A DNA stretch of 64,000 nt from Leishmania mexicana MHOM/GT/2001/U1103. Lineage: Eukaryota; Euglenozoa; Kinetoplastea; Trypanosomatida; Trypanosomatidae. Both the position numbers and the translations under genes were made by a program. The notes below the pieces were generated by a model, which was not told the origin of the DNA, ran no database searches, and saw nothing but the letters and a program-made list of their open reading frames with translations. Below, one piece after another: positions 29,425 to 39,400 of this stretch. The stretch covers positions 333,130 through 397,129 of the forward strand of contig NC_018314.1 of the NCBI RefSeq assembly GCF_000234665.1, written 5' to 3'. How positions within the stretch are numbered: position 1 is the first letter of the stretch; every line of letters starts with the position of its first letter.

Positions 29425-29686
29425 AAGACAGAGGTGGATCTATGATACGGCGTGCGCGGCAGCATGGACGCACACGCGCTGCCTGCCACACGCACCCAAT
29501 ACACATGCAGACATCTGCGCGTGTGCGCGCTGCTGTCCTGTGCAGAGGCCCCGTGCTTCTCCCTCTCCCGGAGGAGATGAGCCGGGGGGGGGTTCATAAC
29601 CTCCACTGCCTCCGACAGAAATCTAAGAGACACATAGAGATAGAGGGGGAGGGGGGAGGGGTAGAGCTAGAGTCCGCCTAGCTCCT

Positions 29687-30079
29687 CTAATGGCGCTCAC
29701 CGCGCAGGCGCAGCGCCAGCTGGATGTCCTTCGGCTGGATCGTCACGCGCTTCGCGTGGATGCAGGCCAGGTTCGTGTCCGCCATCAGCGACACAACGTA
29801 CGCCTCCGTCGCCTCCTGGATCGCCATGATGGCGCTGCTCTGGAAGCGCAGGCCCTCCTTCTGCGCGCTCGACACCTCGCGCACCAGGCGCTGGAACGGC
29901 GCGCACTGGATCAGCAGGTTCGTGCTCTTCTGGAACTTGCGGATCTCGCGGATCGCGCAGGTGCCCGGGCGCCAGCGGCGATGCAGCTTCTTCACGCCGG
30001 ACGCCGCGCTCGGCGCCTTCTTGCTCTTCTTCGACGTGATGGTGCGCTTCGCGCGGGCGGTCTCCTTGGTGCGGGACAT
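29687..30079 (-). CDS. H3: Histone H3 (trypanosomatid type)
   Basis: A 130-residue protein, slightly shorter than the 135 of most eukaryotes, starting [20 protein letters not shown] at the ATG at 30079. The histone fold is clear: [75 protein letters not shown] and [13 protein letters not shown]. The tail differs from the animal and plant pattern (ARTKQTARKS and ARKS are changed), so the usual K9/K27 contexts are absent, as is known for trypanosomatids. It is a single copy in this window. The tail and length make the call very secure. Confidence 0.98.
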   Translation of the reverse strand: MSRTKETARAKRTITSKKSKKAPSAASGVKKLHRRWRPGTCAIREIRKFQKSTNLLIQCAPFQRLVREVSSAQKEGLRFQSSAIMAIQEATEAYVVSLMADTNLACIHAKRVTIQPKDIQLALRLRGERH

Positions 30080-30796
30080 GTTGGTGCGGTGTGGGGTGGA
30101 GCGAGGGTTGACGGGTGGGTGGATGGTGGTGGCGGTGGTGGCTGTGGAGGCTGCGGCGTGTGTGCGAGTGGGGGTGAGGGGTGAGCAATGAAGGATGAGG
30201 AAGAAAAGGGGTGATGGGGAGGAAGCGGGTGAGGCGGGCACGGGGGATGGATTGATGTCCACAGAGCGCGAGCGGTCCAAGACGGCCCAAGGAGCGCACG
30301 AGTACCAGATCGATGCCATGAACAACCTGCGCCTCTCCTCCGGTGGGCTCGTCTGAGCTTGCTTTACCACGTACATGGACACACACACACACACACGCAC
30401 ACGTGCATATCTCTTCACCTGCTGTGTGCGCGTATGTGTGTATGTGCGTGTGTGGTTCGTGCTGGCCGTGCTCTTGGGGTGAGGGTGATACAGCGGACGT
30501 CTGCGCCGTGGTGGTGGCGAGTTGTAGACGGCGGAGGGCGGCCGTTTGTGTGTTTGTGTGTGTGCTGTGGTGCTGGAGGGAAAAGGAAGAAGAAGCCGAC
30601 AAGACATGAGAGCCGCGAAACAGGAGGGGCGGGTGGGCTGGACTGGAGAGCGACCAAGACACCGATGCGCTCGCGCGCCCATCGCATCCTCCTGCTTCGT
30701 CCCCCTCCGCTGTCGAAGGCTCACTGGGAGATGGACTGACAGCGGCGACGTGGAGGAAGGGCAAGAAGGTTCAGCACGGTGACGGTGCTGATGGAG
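30080..30796. other. Intergenic spacer upstream of histone H3
   Basis: Contains the H3 5'UTR and splice signal, a CA run near 30380-30396 and GT runs near 30430-30450 and 30546-30563. No other gene seen. Confidence 0.6.
30151..30152 (-). promoter_or_regulatory. Probable trans-splice acceptor of histone H3
   Basis: On the minus strand a C/T-rich stretch (reverse of about 30165-30225) is followed by the first favourable AG in CACACGCCGCAG, giving a 5'UTR of about 71 bases. Confidence 0.45.
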
Positions 30797-33700
30797 CTAG
30801 AGCACGGTCGCCGAGGCGCTGGCACCACCGACGCCTGCCGGCAGAATCTGGTATCGCCTACGGTCCACCTCACGCGCCACCTCGCGCTGGCGAGCTCGGC
30901 ACACTGGCAGGATATCGCGCAATGCGGCACCGATGAGGCTGTCTGTCATGCACAAAAGTGGTGCACTGGCAGATGCCATCGGCTGCTGTGTATGGGGAAG
31001 GGCAGCAGATGGCGGCGACGGCGCGGGGGGCGCGGCTCCTGCAGCCCCCGTCAGAGCTCGTGATGCTCCTCTATCCCTCACGGCTGCAGCTGAGGGGTGA
31101 CCCGTTGTGTGGCCTCGCGTGCTTTCAGCAGTTCTTCCCGCGAAAGCGGACGGTGACACATCTCGATGGACCAGCGACTGCTGCTGCTGCTGTGCATGAA
31201 AGGAAATCGGGGGGTGCGTGTGAGGGTGGTAGCGGTAGACAGCGGCGAAGGGGGTCTGCGATGCTGGCGCTGGGGTCCACATGAGTTTAACATCCTGCCA
31301 GATGGCGGCTGCTCTCCGCGAAGGCGGGGGCGGCCGCGAATGGGCTAGCCGGCTCACCGCATCACCGCCTTCGGGGGCGCTATGGGAAGGTGTTGCCGCA
31401 GTGGTGGTCGCGTTACGGTTGCCGTTGCCAGGTATGGCACGTCGATGTGCCTTGTCGCCGCCTCCCAGACTCACGGGCCGCTGCCTCGCGGTATCAACGG
31501 GGCGTTTGATGCCCCCGCCATGAGCGTCACCGCGGGTATCCGCGCCGCTGGCGTTGTGTGGAGTGTCTTTTGACAGTTGCCGCGACTGTTTCCGCTGTCG
31601 TGTCGTGCTGCTGCCGTTGTACCTGTAGCGGCTGCTGCGCGGCGTTCCCGTGCCGTGCTCGGGAGTAGTGCTGCTGATGCCCTCCATGGAGCGATGGTGG
31701 TGACCGTTGTGATGGGTCTCAGCCCCGGTGGTGGTGGTGGTGGCTCCAGCACCACGGATGCGACGCCGCGTCACGCGCCAGTTAAAGCCGTTGTTGCCGT
31801 GAACGAGGATCGGGTCCGCGCTGTAGGAGCGCTTCTGACGGCGGGAGTGCGCAGTTGCTGTGGCGTCAGGGCGTTGCAGGATGGCAGCGATGGCTGCCGA
31901 TGGACCCATCACAGCAGGCGTTGCGGCGCCGTCCTTCACACGCATCCTGGCGCCTCCATCCGCTCTCACGGTGTGTGCCCCCCTTTCACGTGAGGGCGAC
32001 GACTCGGTAGACGATGCCGGGGTGGTGGTAGTCGTGGTGGTGAGATAGCTCGCCCTGCTCGTGCCCTGCTGTCGATCGCGGCTTCCGTGGTGCCGGGACT
32101 TCTGTTTGGCTGCCGGCGCCATCTCCGCCTCGCTCCGATGGTCGTCCGCGACGTTGCCGGGGGGCATCACGACCGCGCCGCTCGGTGCGATGGCGAAAAT
32201 GATGGGTGCCGGCGCGGTTGCTGTGCCACCGACGGCCGTGAAGGGGGTTGTTTCTCTCGTGATGGCCGTCCCGGCGAAGGAGTGTGTGACCATCAAGGGT
32301 GGTGGCGGTGCTGGCAACGGCCCTACGGCGGAAGCGCCGTCGCCGACGGTACCGAGCCCCCCGTTCACGTCCATCAGCAGCGCGTCGGCGAAGGCCTCCA
32401 CCGGAGAGGAGGACTGCCGACGGGTCGACGTCGGTGTTTCAGCGCACGCCTGCAGGGGCGTTGCGTCCGTGGGTCCAGATGCGCGTAGGAAAGACCCGGG
32501 AAGAGAGCCCGCTATCAATGGTGGCGTGCGCAGCAGCAAGTGCTGGACATCCTGCCCTTCCACCACCGCCGTCGCCAGTCGTTGCGGGCTCGCATATCTT
32601 GAGCGGCTGCTGGTGGGGCTGTTCCGCACATTTGCTTTCCGCCGCTGTTCTCGTTTCGGTGTACTCTGACGATACCCACTGCGCGTTGACGCGTCTCTCA
32701 GCGCCTCGGTTGGTGTTCCCGCCCTTCTGGCCGCAGGCGGGCCAGCGCCCTCAGCACCGCGACCGCGGCCTCGGCTGGCGCTCGCTTGCCGGCCACCGCT
32801 ACGGTCGCACGACAGGGCTTCTGCTGCTGGGGCTGGCGACGACGTCGTCGGATGCCACTGTTTCTGCGAGTGGCGGCTCCGCTGTTGCTTCGCCGAGGGC
32901 GCGGTCTTACTGCTGGCGGAGGACGAGGTGTCGCCGCACAGCGTGTCGAAGCTGCCGATCCCGTGGCCGTCGCCTCGGCGCTGCCGCAGTGCTTGCATCA
33001 TCATCGCGAGCGGCGGGCTTCGGTCACGTCGGTTCTCCATCGCGGCACCGACGCCCGTTCGTTGCCGCGGTGGCGTCGTCATACTCACCGGCACAGCGAT
33101 CATCGCTGCCCCACGCTGCGCGGCCGCCATCATCTCCTTCCGCTGCTTGTGGTGCCGTCGCAGCACTTCGCGGTGCTGGCGCTGCTGATGCTCCAGTTGC
33201 ATGAGATAGCGTTGATACTCCACGAGAGAGGCTGGAATGGGGGAGGATGAGGGCGGTGGTGGCGGTGGCTGCGGTTGTTGCTGCTGATGCATAACGGAGC
33301 CGCCTGCGCCAGCGGAGATGCTGGGCCCGCTGGCGACATGCGGTGGCGGTGAGAGAAGCATGCCGTTGGTACCCTGCAAGCTTGGCGGACACGGGCCGAG
33401 TGACAGCTGCGGCGCCGTGTCGGAAGCTTTCGCGGCGTGAGCACCGGCGGGTGCCACCGTCAAGCACGGATGATACGAAGGGGGCAACGGCGGCTGTGGC
33501 TGTGGCTGCTGCTGGCGGTGCGGTGCGTGCGCCGCGCCTTCACCGTCGAACCATGAGCGCTTTTCATGGTCGATGGACTGGAGATGCACCGCCGAATCAG
33601 GCTTGTCGGCGGAGGCGGTGATGTGGTAGTGCGCGCCTGTCGCGGATGGCGCTGCAACCACCCTCTCGGAGCCGATCCACACCCGTGGAACACTGCCTGT

Positions 33701-34270
33701 AGTGCTTGCCTCGGATGGAAGCGACACACTCCTCCCCTGCAGCTGCCGTTGCTGGAGGCGCACAATACTCTCGAGGTCTCGCTGGATGGCGAGGAGGTAG
33801 TGGGATGAGGTGTGGCTAGCCGAGTGGCTGCTGCTGCTACTGCTGCTGCTGTGCTTGTTCGTGCCGCCGCCGGCACGGTCGCCGAGGGGGCTCAACTGGA
33901 CAGAGGACGAGGAGAATGGTGCAGCCGTCGAATGCCGCATCGAAAGGGGTGGCGGCGGCTGGAGGGCGACGGCAGACATGCCTACGAGGGGCTTCGGTTC
34001 AGCTTCGCAGCACCCCGCCGTGCACGAGGCAGCCGCTTCCGAAGAACGCCGCACATGCTCTTCGTGGGGGCTATTGCTGATGCTGCTGCTTCCGTTTGTG
34101 GTGGCCTCCACGTGACCAAGGCGCGGGTCGAGAGTGGTCATGTCACTCATCGCGGGCTTGTGAGCACCGCTGCTTGCCTGCAGACGCGTCGGAAGCCCTG
34201 CCTCGATGTGCTCGCTGCGATCGAGTCCCGCGGGTTGAGGCGGGGGCGTGTGCGGTGCGGTGCTCATCAT
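30797..34270 (-). CDS. Low-complexity protein of unknown function
   Basis: A 1157-residue frame from the ATG at 34270 (MMSTAPHTPPPQPAG; the next codon is also ATG). It is rich in Ser, Thr, Pro, Ala, His, Gln and Arg throughout. Features are poly-Ser runs (near residues 120-160), PQPQPPLPPS and [10 protein letters not shown] proline runs, a basic Gln/Arg segment (EYQRYLMQLEHQQRQHREVL then RRHHKQRKEM, about 350-385) that may form a coiled coil, and a C-terminus with VYRYHPHTHPPISF and RYQILPAG. No signal peptide, membrane segment or catalytic motif is visible. The continuous length without any stop and codon use like the neighbours support it as real. Function cannot be assigned. Confidence 0.7.
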   Translation of the reverse strand: MMSTAPHTPPPQPAGLDRSEHIEAGLPTRLQASSGAHKPAMSDMTTLDPRLGHVEATTNGSSSISNSPHEEHVRRSSEAAASCTAGCCEAEPKPLVGMSAVALQPPPPLSMRHSTAAPFSSSSVQLSPLGDRAGGGTNKHSSSSSSSSHSASHTSSHYLLAIQRDLESIVRLQQRQLQGRSVSLPSEASTTGSVPRVWIGSERVVAAPSATGAHYHITASADKPDSAVHLQSIDHEKRSWFDGEGAAHAPHRQQQPQPQPPLPPSYHPCLTVAPAGAHAAKASDTAPQLSLGPCPPSLQGTNGMLLSPPPHVASGPSISAGAGGSVMHQQQQPQPPPPPPSSSPIPASLVEYQRYLMQLEHQQRQHREVLRRHHKQRKEMMAAAQRGAAMIAVPVSMTTPPRQRTGVGAAMENRRDRSPPLAMMMQALRQRRGDGHGIGSFDTLCGDTSSSASSKTAPSAKQQRSRHSQKQWHPTTSSPAPAAEALSCDRSGGRQASASRGRGRGAEGAGPPAARRAGTPTEALRDASTRSGYRQSTPKREQRRKANVRNSPTSSRSRYASPQRLATAVVEGQDVQHLLLRTPPLIAGSLPGSFLRASGPTDATPLQACAETPTSTRRQSSSPVEAFADALLMDVNGGLGTVGDGASAVGPLPAPPPPLMVTHSFAGTAITRETTPFTAVGGTATAPAPIIFAIAPSGAVVMPPGNVADDHRSEAEMAPAAKQKSRHHGSRDRQQGTSRASYLTTTTTTTPASSTESSPSRERGAHTVRADGGARMRVKDGAATPAVMGPSAAIAAILQRPDATATAHSRRQKRSYSADPILVHGNNGFNWRVTRRRIRGAGATTTTTGAETHHNGHHHRSMEGISSTTPEHGTGTPRSSRYRYNGSSTTRQRKQSRQLSKDTPHNASGADTRGDAHGGGIKRPVDTARQRPVSLGGGDKAHRRAIPGNGNRNATTTAATPSHSAPEGGDAVSRLAHSRPPPPSRRAAAIWQDVKLMWTPAPASQTPFAAVYRYHPHTHPPISFHAQQQQQSLVHRDVSPSAFAGRTAESTRGHTTGHPSAAAVRDRGASRALTGAAGAAPPAPSPPSAALPHTQQPMASASAPLLCMTDSLIGAALRDILPVCRARQREVAREVDRRRYQILPAGVGGASASATVL

Positions 34271-35267
34271 GGCTGAGCATCGCCTACCGCATAAACAGAG
34301 CGACGGGAGGGGGAGGGGGGAGGGCAGCCGTCAGCGGTGCGCGCGCGGTTTTCTGCGGGCTTCGATGGAAAGATGCGGAGGCGATTGGGTGCGGGTAGGA
34401 AGAGGTACGGAAAGTGAGGGAGTGGACCGGTGGACCGACAGGAAACAGCCCACACGCGGATCCGACACAAAGCGAACCGCGACAAAGGGGCAGTGACTAA
34501 CAGACGCGGCAGCGCGGATGTGCGCTTAAGAGAGAGAGAGGGAGTGGGGGGAGGGAGGGTAGGTGTCCGCCTGGGATGGCAGCGAACAGCGAAGGGGCAC
34601 CACCCGTGCACGAGGAGTTTGGAGAAAGCGAGGGGAGGAGTGTGATGATGACGCGAGCCCTACTGAGCCGCATTACGACCCCCTTCACGCAGCAGGCGGC
34701 GCAAGCATTCTCGTTCCTCGAGTGGCCGCTGAACATCCACCGCTTCTCCCTCGGTGACGCCGCGCATGAGCTCGGCGTCCTGGCCTGTGCGGGGAGGTCC
34801 CCTTCCTTCTCCCCCCTCGTGGGTGCATGAGAGCGTGCGGGTAGGGGTATGGGAGTCATGACATTGGACGCACGCGTGACGCACAGAGGCGCGCGGAGGG
34901 GAGGAGACACCAGAAGGCGTTACAGGACGAACATAAGGAGAAGAAAAATTGGAAAAGCCGAGGCGTGTGAGGCAGTCGCACGGGGCGTTGTCCAGCAGAG
35001 AGGTGCACCACAACGAGGGTGGTGACAGGGAGAAGGGGAGGGATTGATGCGTGACGCGCCTATGCCATCCCCCGCACCGACTGCGAAACTCATCCTCTCT
35101 GCCGCTCTGACTTCGCCATCTGGCCTAGCCGTACGCAGCTCCCCGCCATCCGAACCGACCCCTTCCCCTCCCCTCCGCCCGCCCGCCCCGCCCCCACCAG
35201 CGAGGTGGCTCTCTGTCGGCTGGCTTTCCGCCCCGTGGTCCTCTGCTTTTTATACTGCGAAATTAGC
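34271..35267. other. Intergenic spacer
   Basis: No gene supported. Purine-rich plus-strand segments near 34530-34560, and a GGGAGG-rich start at 34301-34320, may be pyrimidine tracts for mRNA processing of the upstream and downstream genes. Confidence 0.55.
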
Positions 35268-35735
35268 TCAAAGGTCCGCATAGGTCTTGGAGAGGGCCTG
35301 CTCCAGTTTCTTGTGGCCGTCCGCCCCCGGCTTGCCGCCCTGCATCACCTTCAGCAGGCGAATCTTGAACACGAGCGTCGCGTTCGGCGGAATGACCCCG
35401 CCGGCACCGCGCGCGCCGTACGCCAGATCCGGCGGCAAGTAAACCTCCCACTCCTCGCCCTCCACCATGTACTGGAGGGCCTCGGTCCATCCCTTGATCA
35501 CCTGGGCCGGCGCAAATGTGGCGGGGTGGCCGCGATCCATAGAGCTGTCAAACACCTTGCCATTCGTCAGGGAGCCGTGGTAGTGCACCGAGCACGGGTC
35601 CGACACATTCGGCGACTTTGTTGAGGCCGTGTCGACCACCTTCCTCACGATCTTGAAGCGCATGCCGCTGGCCAGCTGGTGCACGCTGGGCTTTGCGTCC
35701 AGGCTCGCCATGAATGCCTGATCGACTGCGTTCAT
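35268..35735 (-). CDS. FKBP-type peptidyl-prolyl cis-trans isomerase
   Basis: A 155-residue protein from the ATG at 35735 (MNAVDQAFMASLDAKPSVHQ). An N-terminal helix of about 22 residues is followed by the FKBP domain from about 24: VHYHGSLTNGKVFDSSMDRG, then PATFAPAQVIKGWTEALQYM and YLPPDLAYGARGAGGVIPPN. The residues that line the FK506/proline pocket are present (Phe and Asp of VFDSS, VIKGW, the Tyr of AYG, and the final TLVFKIRLLKV strand). The N-terminal helix plus FKBP order recalls Mip-type FKBPs, but no signal peptide is seen, so it is probably cytosolic. The long frame open upstream to 36425 has no coding character. Stop TGA. Confidence 0.93.
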   Translation of the reverse strand: MNAVDQAFMASLDAKPSVHQLASGMRFKIVRKVVDTASTKSPNVSDPCSVHYHGSLTNGKVFDSSMDRGHPATFAPAQVIKGWTEALQYMVEGEEWEVYLPPDLAYGARGAGGVIPPNATLVFKIRLLKVMQGGKPGADGHKKLEQALSKTYADL

Positions 35736-36472
35736 CTTCTGTCGCACGTAAGGGGAGGTAGGAGGAGGGGTGGGTACGTGACTGTGTGGGCGTGAAGGTG
35801 GCGTGCGTATACATGCGTTGCTGGTGTTGCTGCCTGGGGCAGGGGAAGGTCGACGCGCCCACAGGCACGCGTGCATGTCGGCACGAGGAAGAGGGATAGA
35901 TGCGCAGGGGAGCAACAAAGGCGAGATGGTGGGCGGGCATGCAGGGGTGGGAGGCGGGGGAAGGAGAGGGGGACAGAGGGGCGGGGGGAGGGGCGTGATG
36001 GTGGTGCACGCCAACTGCGCTTCTTCTGCTCGCCCCGAGTGGCAGGCGCCGTGTGCTGCATCGCCGCCACGCCGTCTAGACGCGCGCGCGCAGGTGGACT
36101 TGGGTGCCAAAGCGATGAAAAGCAACGATACGAGCATCCTGGATGCTGCCGTTGGCTGTTGCAAGCCCTTCCCCGCACTACTGATCCTGTCGACGCTTGT
36201 GCGTCGCGCTTGTGATGGAGCCGCCCCCCCGCTCGACAGCCAAACGAAACGCCCGAGGAGGTGCGCGGGGTGGGGTGGAGGGCCGGTCGGGTGGAGACGG
36301 CGAAGCATGGTGGTGGTGGTGGTGTGTGTGGGGAGGTGTCTCCGGCTGTACATGTAGCAAAGAATAGTAAAACAGTAACAACATGAGAGAGGAGGCACGC
36401 AGCGGCACCTACGCACACGCTCCAAGTCGTGCGTACACAGAGGAAGAGAGGTGCTCGAAGACCGCCTTCACT
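35736..36472. other. Intergenic spacer
   Basis: No gene supported; G-rich on the plus strand at 35945-35995 and a GTGGTGGTGGTGTGTGTGG run near 36306-36330. Confidence 0.55.
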
Positions 36473-39400
36473 TCACTCGTCGTACAGGGTGGCCCACTTC
36501 AATAGGTCCGCGTCTGCGTTGAAGGCACCAGGTGTCTGAGCGCAACACTTGTCGTAGGTGGCACCGTTCGGGTTGCACAGATAGCTGTAGACCCGGACGC
36601 GCTCCACGTGCTGCTGCTCCTCGATGTACTGGCGCTCAAGCACACAGAGCATATCGAGCTCGGTGAACTGATCTTGCCAAACGAGGTGCCACACTTCCTC
36701 CCGCTCGAGCCGCTTGCGCGCGCCCTGCGCCGCGGCGGCAGCACGATAGCGCCGCTCGCGCCGCGCCGCGAACGCGCGCCACGCTTGCTGGAGACGGTGA
36801 GCCATCCCACTCAGAAACGCCAGCGCGGCTGCCGCCTCCGCCTCGGCAGCGACGGTGCGCTGCAGCATTTGGTGCCGGCGCACGGCGCGCTGCAGCACTG
36901 TAGCCGCAGCGTCTGCTCGCATCTCGCGTGCTGCGGTGGTGCGCACCACAAGCTTCTCTGCTAGCATCGTTCGCCGCCGCTGCTGCGCCAGGGCTGCGGA
37001 GGCATGCGCTCGTAGGAGGGCCTGCGAGAGACAGATGGCGCGCCAGCGCTGCGTTTCAAGGGCCACGGCTTCGGCGCGCTGCCTTGCCTGCTCCGCTACA
37101 TGCATCCGACCCATCTCTGCTCTGGTCAAGGCACCGCGGCCGGCTGCTTGAACAAGGAAGAGGTTTTCGATGAAGGTGCGCCCTTGACGTGCCTTGAGGC
37201 GGCGCACGAGCAGCTGCGCCTGCGCACTTCGACCGAAGCACTGGAGAAGGCGAATAACCTCGTAAGTATGCGCCTCGCGCGACAGCCGCTCCTCCTGCAG
37301 TGTGTGGCGCAGCTGGCGGAGATAGCGGCGTTGGCGCCCCGCGGCGTAACGTCTCCAGACCCGCTGAATGCACGTCGACGACGTGCGCAGCTGTCGAGCG
37401 CGCTCCACCGCGAGTTCTAGGCGACGACGCTCAACAGAGCGACGCCAACCCGCCGCGATGCGCTGCGCCGCCTCTTCCCTGCTCACCTCCAGCGCCAACG
37501 CCTCTCGGTGAAGGCGGCCCTGACGCAGGACGTACTCCTGCAGTACAATCGTCAGCACTGTTGTGGCGGCATCGCGGCGGCGGCAAAGCTCAAGCTCCTC
37601 AGCCTTGCGAGTTTCGCGCAGCTGCGCTACGTAACGACGCGCTTGGATGCCGCGTACCCGCTTTTGAATTGTGGCTGCCGCGTGCGCCTGTCGTTCTGCC
37701 TCCGCCTGGAGGCGACGCTGCTCCTCCACCTCTAGTGTGCGGCGGCGCCAGTACGCCTTCTCGACGACCACACGGCGCCACCACTGCTGCACCTTGACGG
37801 CGGCGATTGTGTACAGTCGCAGCCGTGTGTCGTGGGCGATGCCAAGCTCCTTGCGCAGGCGGCGCCGCTCGCGCTGTCGCTGCAGCCACTGCCGCGCGGC
37901 ACGAGTAAGCCGCCGGGCGGCAGAGACCTCCCGCAGCTCCTGATTGCGTCGACGAGCGTCGGCCACGGCGCGCGCGTGCAGAGCTGCTTGACGCCGGCGC
38001 TGCTCCACCACGCACGAGAGAAAGCCATCAATCGCCAGCGCGGCCGCCTTCTGAATTGTGTAGACATACTGGTACAGGACCTGGCGATAGGCGTGCAGGA
38101 TCTGACGCGCCTTGCTCGAGCGCCATGCCCGCTGAAGTATCAGCGCCGCCCTCACCCGCCGCTCGTTGAGCGCGGCGTAGTACATGATCACCTCACGCTG
38201 GAACCGCGCGTTTCGCTCCGGGAGCGTTTCCTCCGCCTCTTCCTCCTCTTCCGCCTCCGCCTCTTCTTTGGCGTTCTCGTCGACAGCGCCGGCAACATCG
38301 ACTACATGTGTGTGTGGTGCACCTCTGCTTCCTCTGAGCTGCATGTGGCTGCTGCCGCTGAGTCTGCCCGTGCAGAGGGAGCCGCGATGCTGATCGGCGG
38401 TGGCGGCGGAGTTGGTCGTAGACGGCAGTGGTGCACCATCAGCTTCCTCGTCGGAAGCGCCACCACCACCGTCACCGCCACCGCCACTATCGTGCTGTTG
38501 CTCAGCCTCGGGTTCGACTGTTCGGATACCTTGCAGGGTGGCGCCGAGGTCGAGCGGCGCACCCTCGCTGAGATCGCCTTGCTGAAGCTCTTGACTGCCT
38601 TCCTGGTCCTGCTGCTGCTGCTGCGAATCTAGCTCCACTTTCGGTTGTGACAAAGTCGGCGAGACGGCGGCGTCGGGTGGGCTTGCTGGTGCCCCTGGAG
38701 CGGGTAAGAACTGGCGGTCACGCCTCGTCTGCCGACGGGTATTGCCGCCGGCGTCGACCTCCGATGCGCGGGTCGCGGCAGCCTCGGCGGTCTTTGGGGA
38801 TATGGCGGAGAGTAGCAAAGTCGCCGTCGGGGACTGCAGCTGGTCTCTCTGTTCCCTGCGGCGCCGCGCGGCGTTCTTCTTCTGCTTTGCGCTTTCCTTC
38901 TCGTCAGCAGCCAATACGGCATCCTCCACGTCGCTGCGCAGCGTAAACGCATCCGCTGGCTGCTGCAGTCGGTAGCAGTGCCGCAGTGACCGACTGCGTG
39001 GGAGCCTCGACCTCGACAGCGACGGCTGCAGCGATGGGTGACGAAACGGTCTGGTGACACCGTCAGCGGCTGCCGCAGTGGAGGGGACGGTTAGGGGCAG
39101 CGGGAGGGTACGTCCAAGAGGAAGTGGTGGCCCGCTCTTGGAGGACCGCGCCGTTGCCGTCGAAGTCGGCGCGGATGTCAGCGGCCACGACAGGGCTGGC
39201 GACGAAGGTGCGGGTGCAAGTTGCGACGGCTTCCGGCTGGAGATCAGCAACGGCGGAAGAGGTGGCAGGCGGGTGAGTGTGCCGGTGGGCATGAGCTGCT
39301 GCTGCTGCGGCGGCAGCGGGGCGTCTTCGTCGCCGATACGCGCCGTGACGCTGTTGCGAGCGTTCGACGGTGCTGCCATAAACGCTTGGAGGTGTGCCGC

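Larger units (their letters stand above)
28711..29686. other. Intergenic spacer between NOP16 and histone H3
   Basis: Holds the NOP16 5' region and the H3 3' region. It includes a TA tract at about 29405-29424 (on the H3 3' side), a CA tract at about 29350-29366 and plus-strand purine runs near 28885-28955. No gene seen, and no stem-loop of the replication-dependent animal histone type was noticed after the H3 stop. Confidence 0.55.
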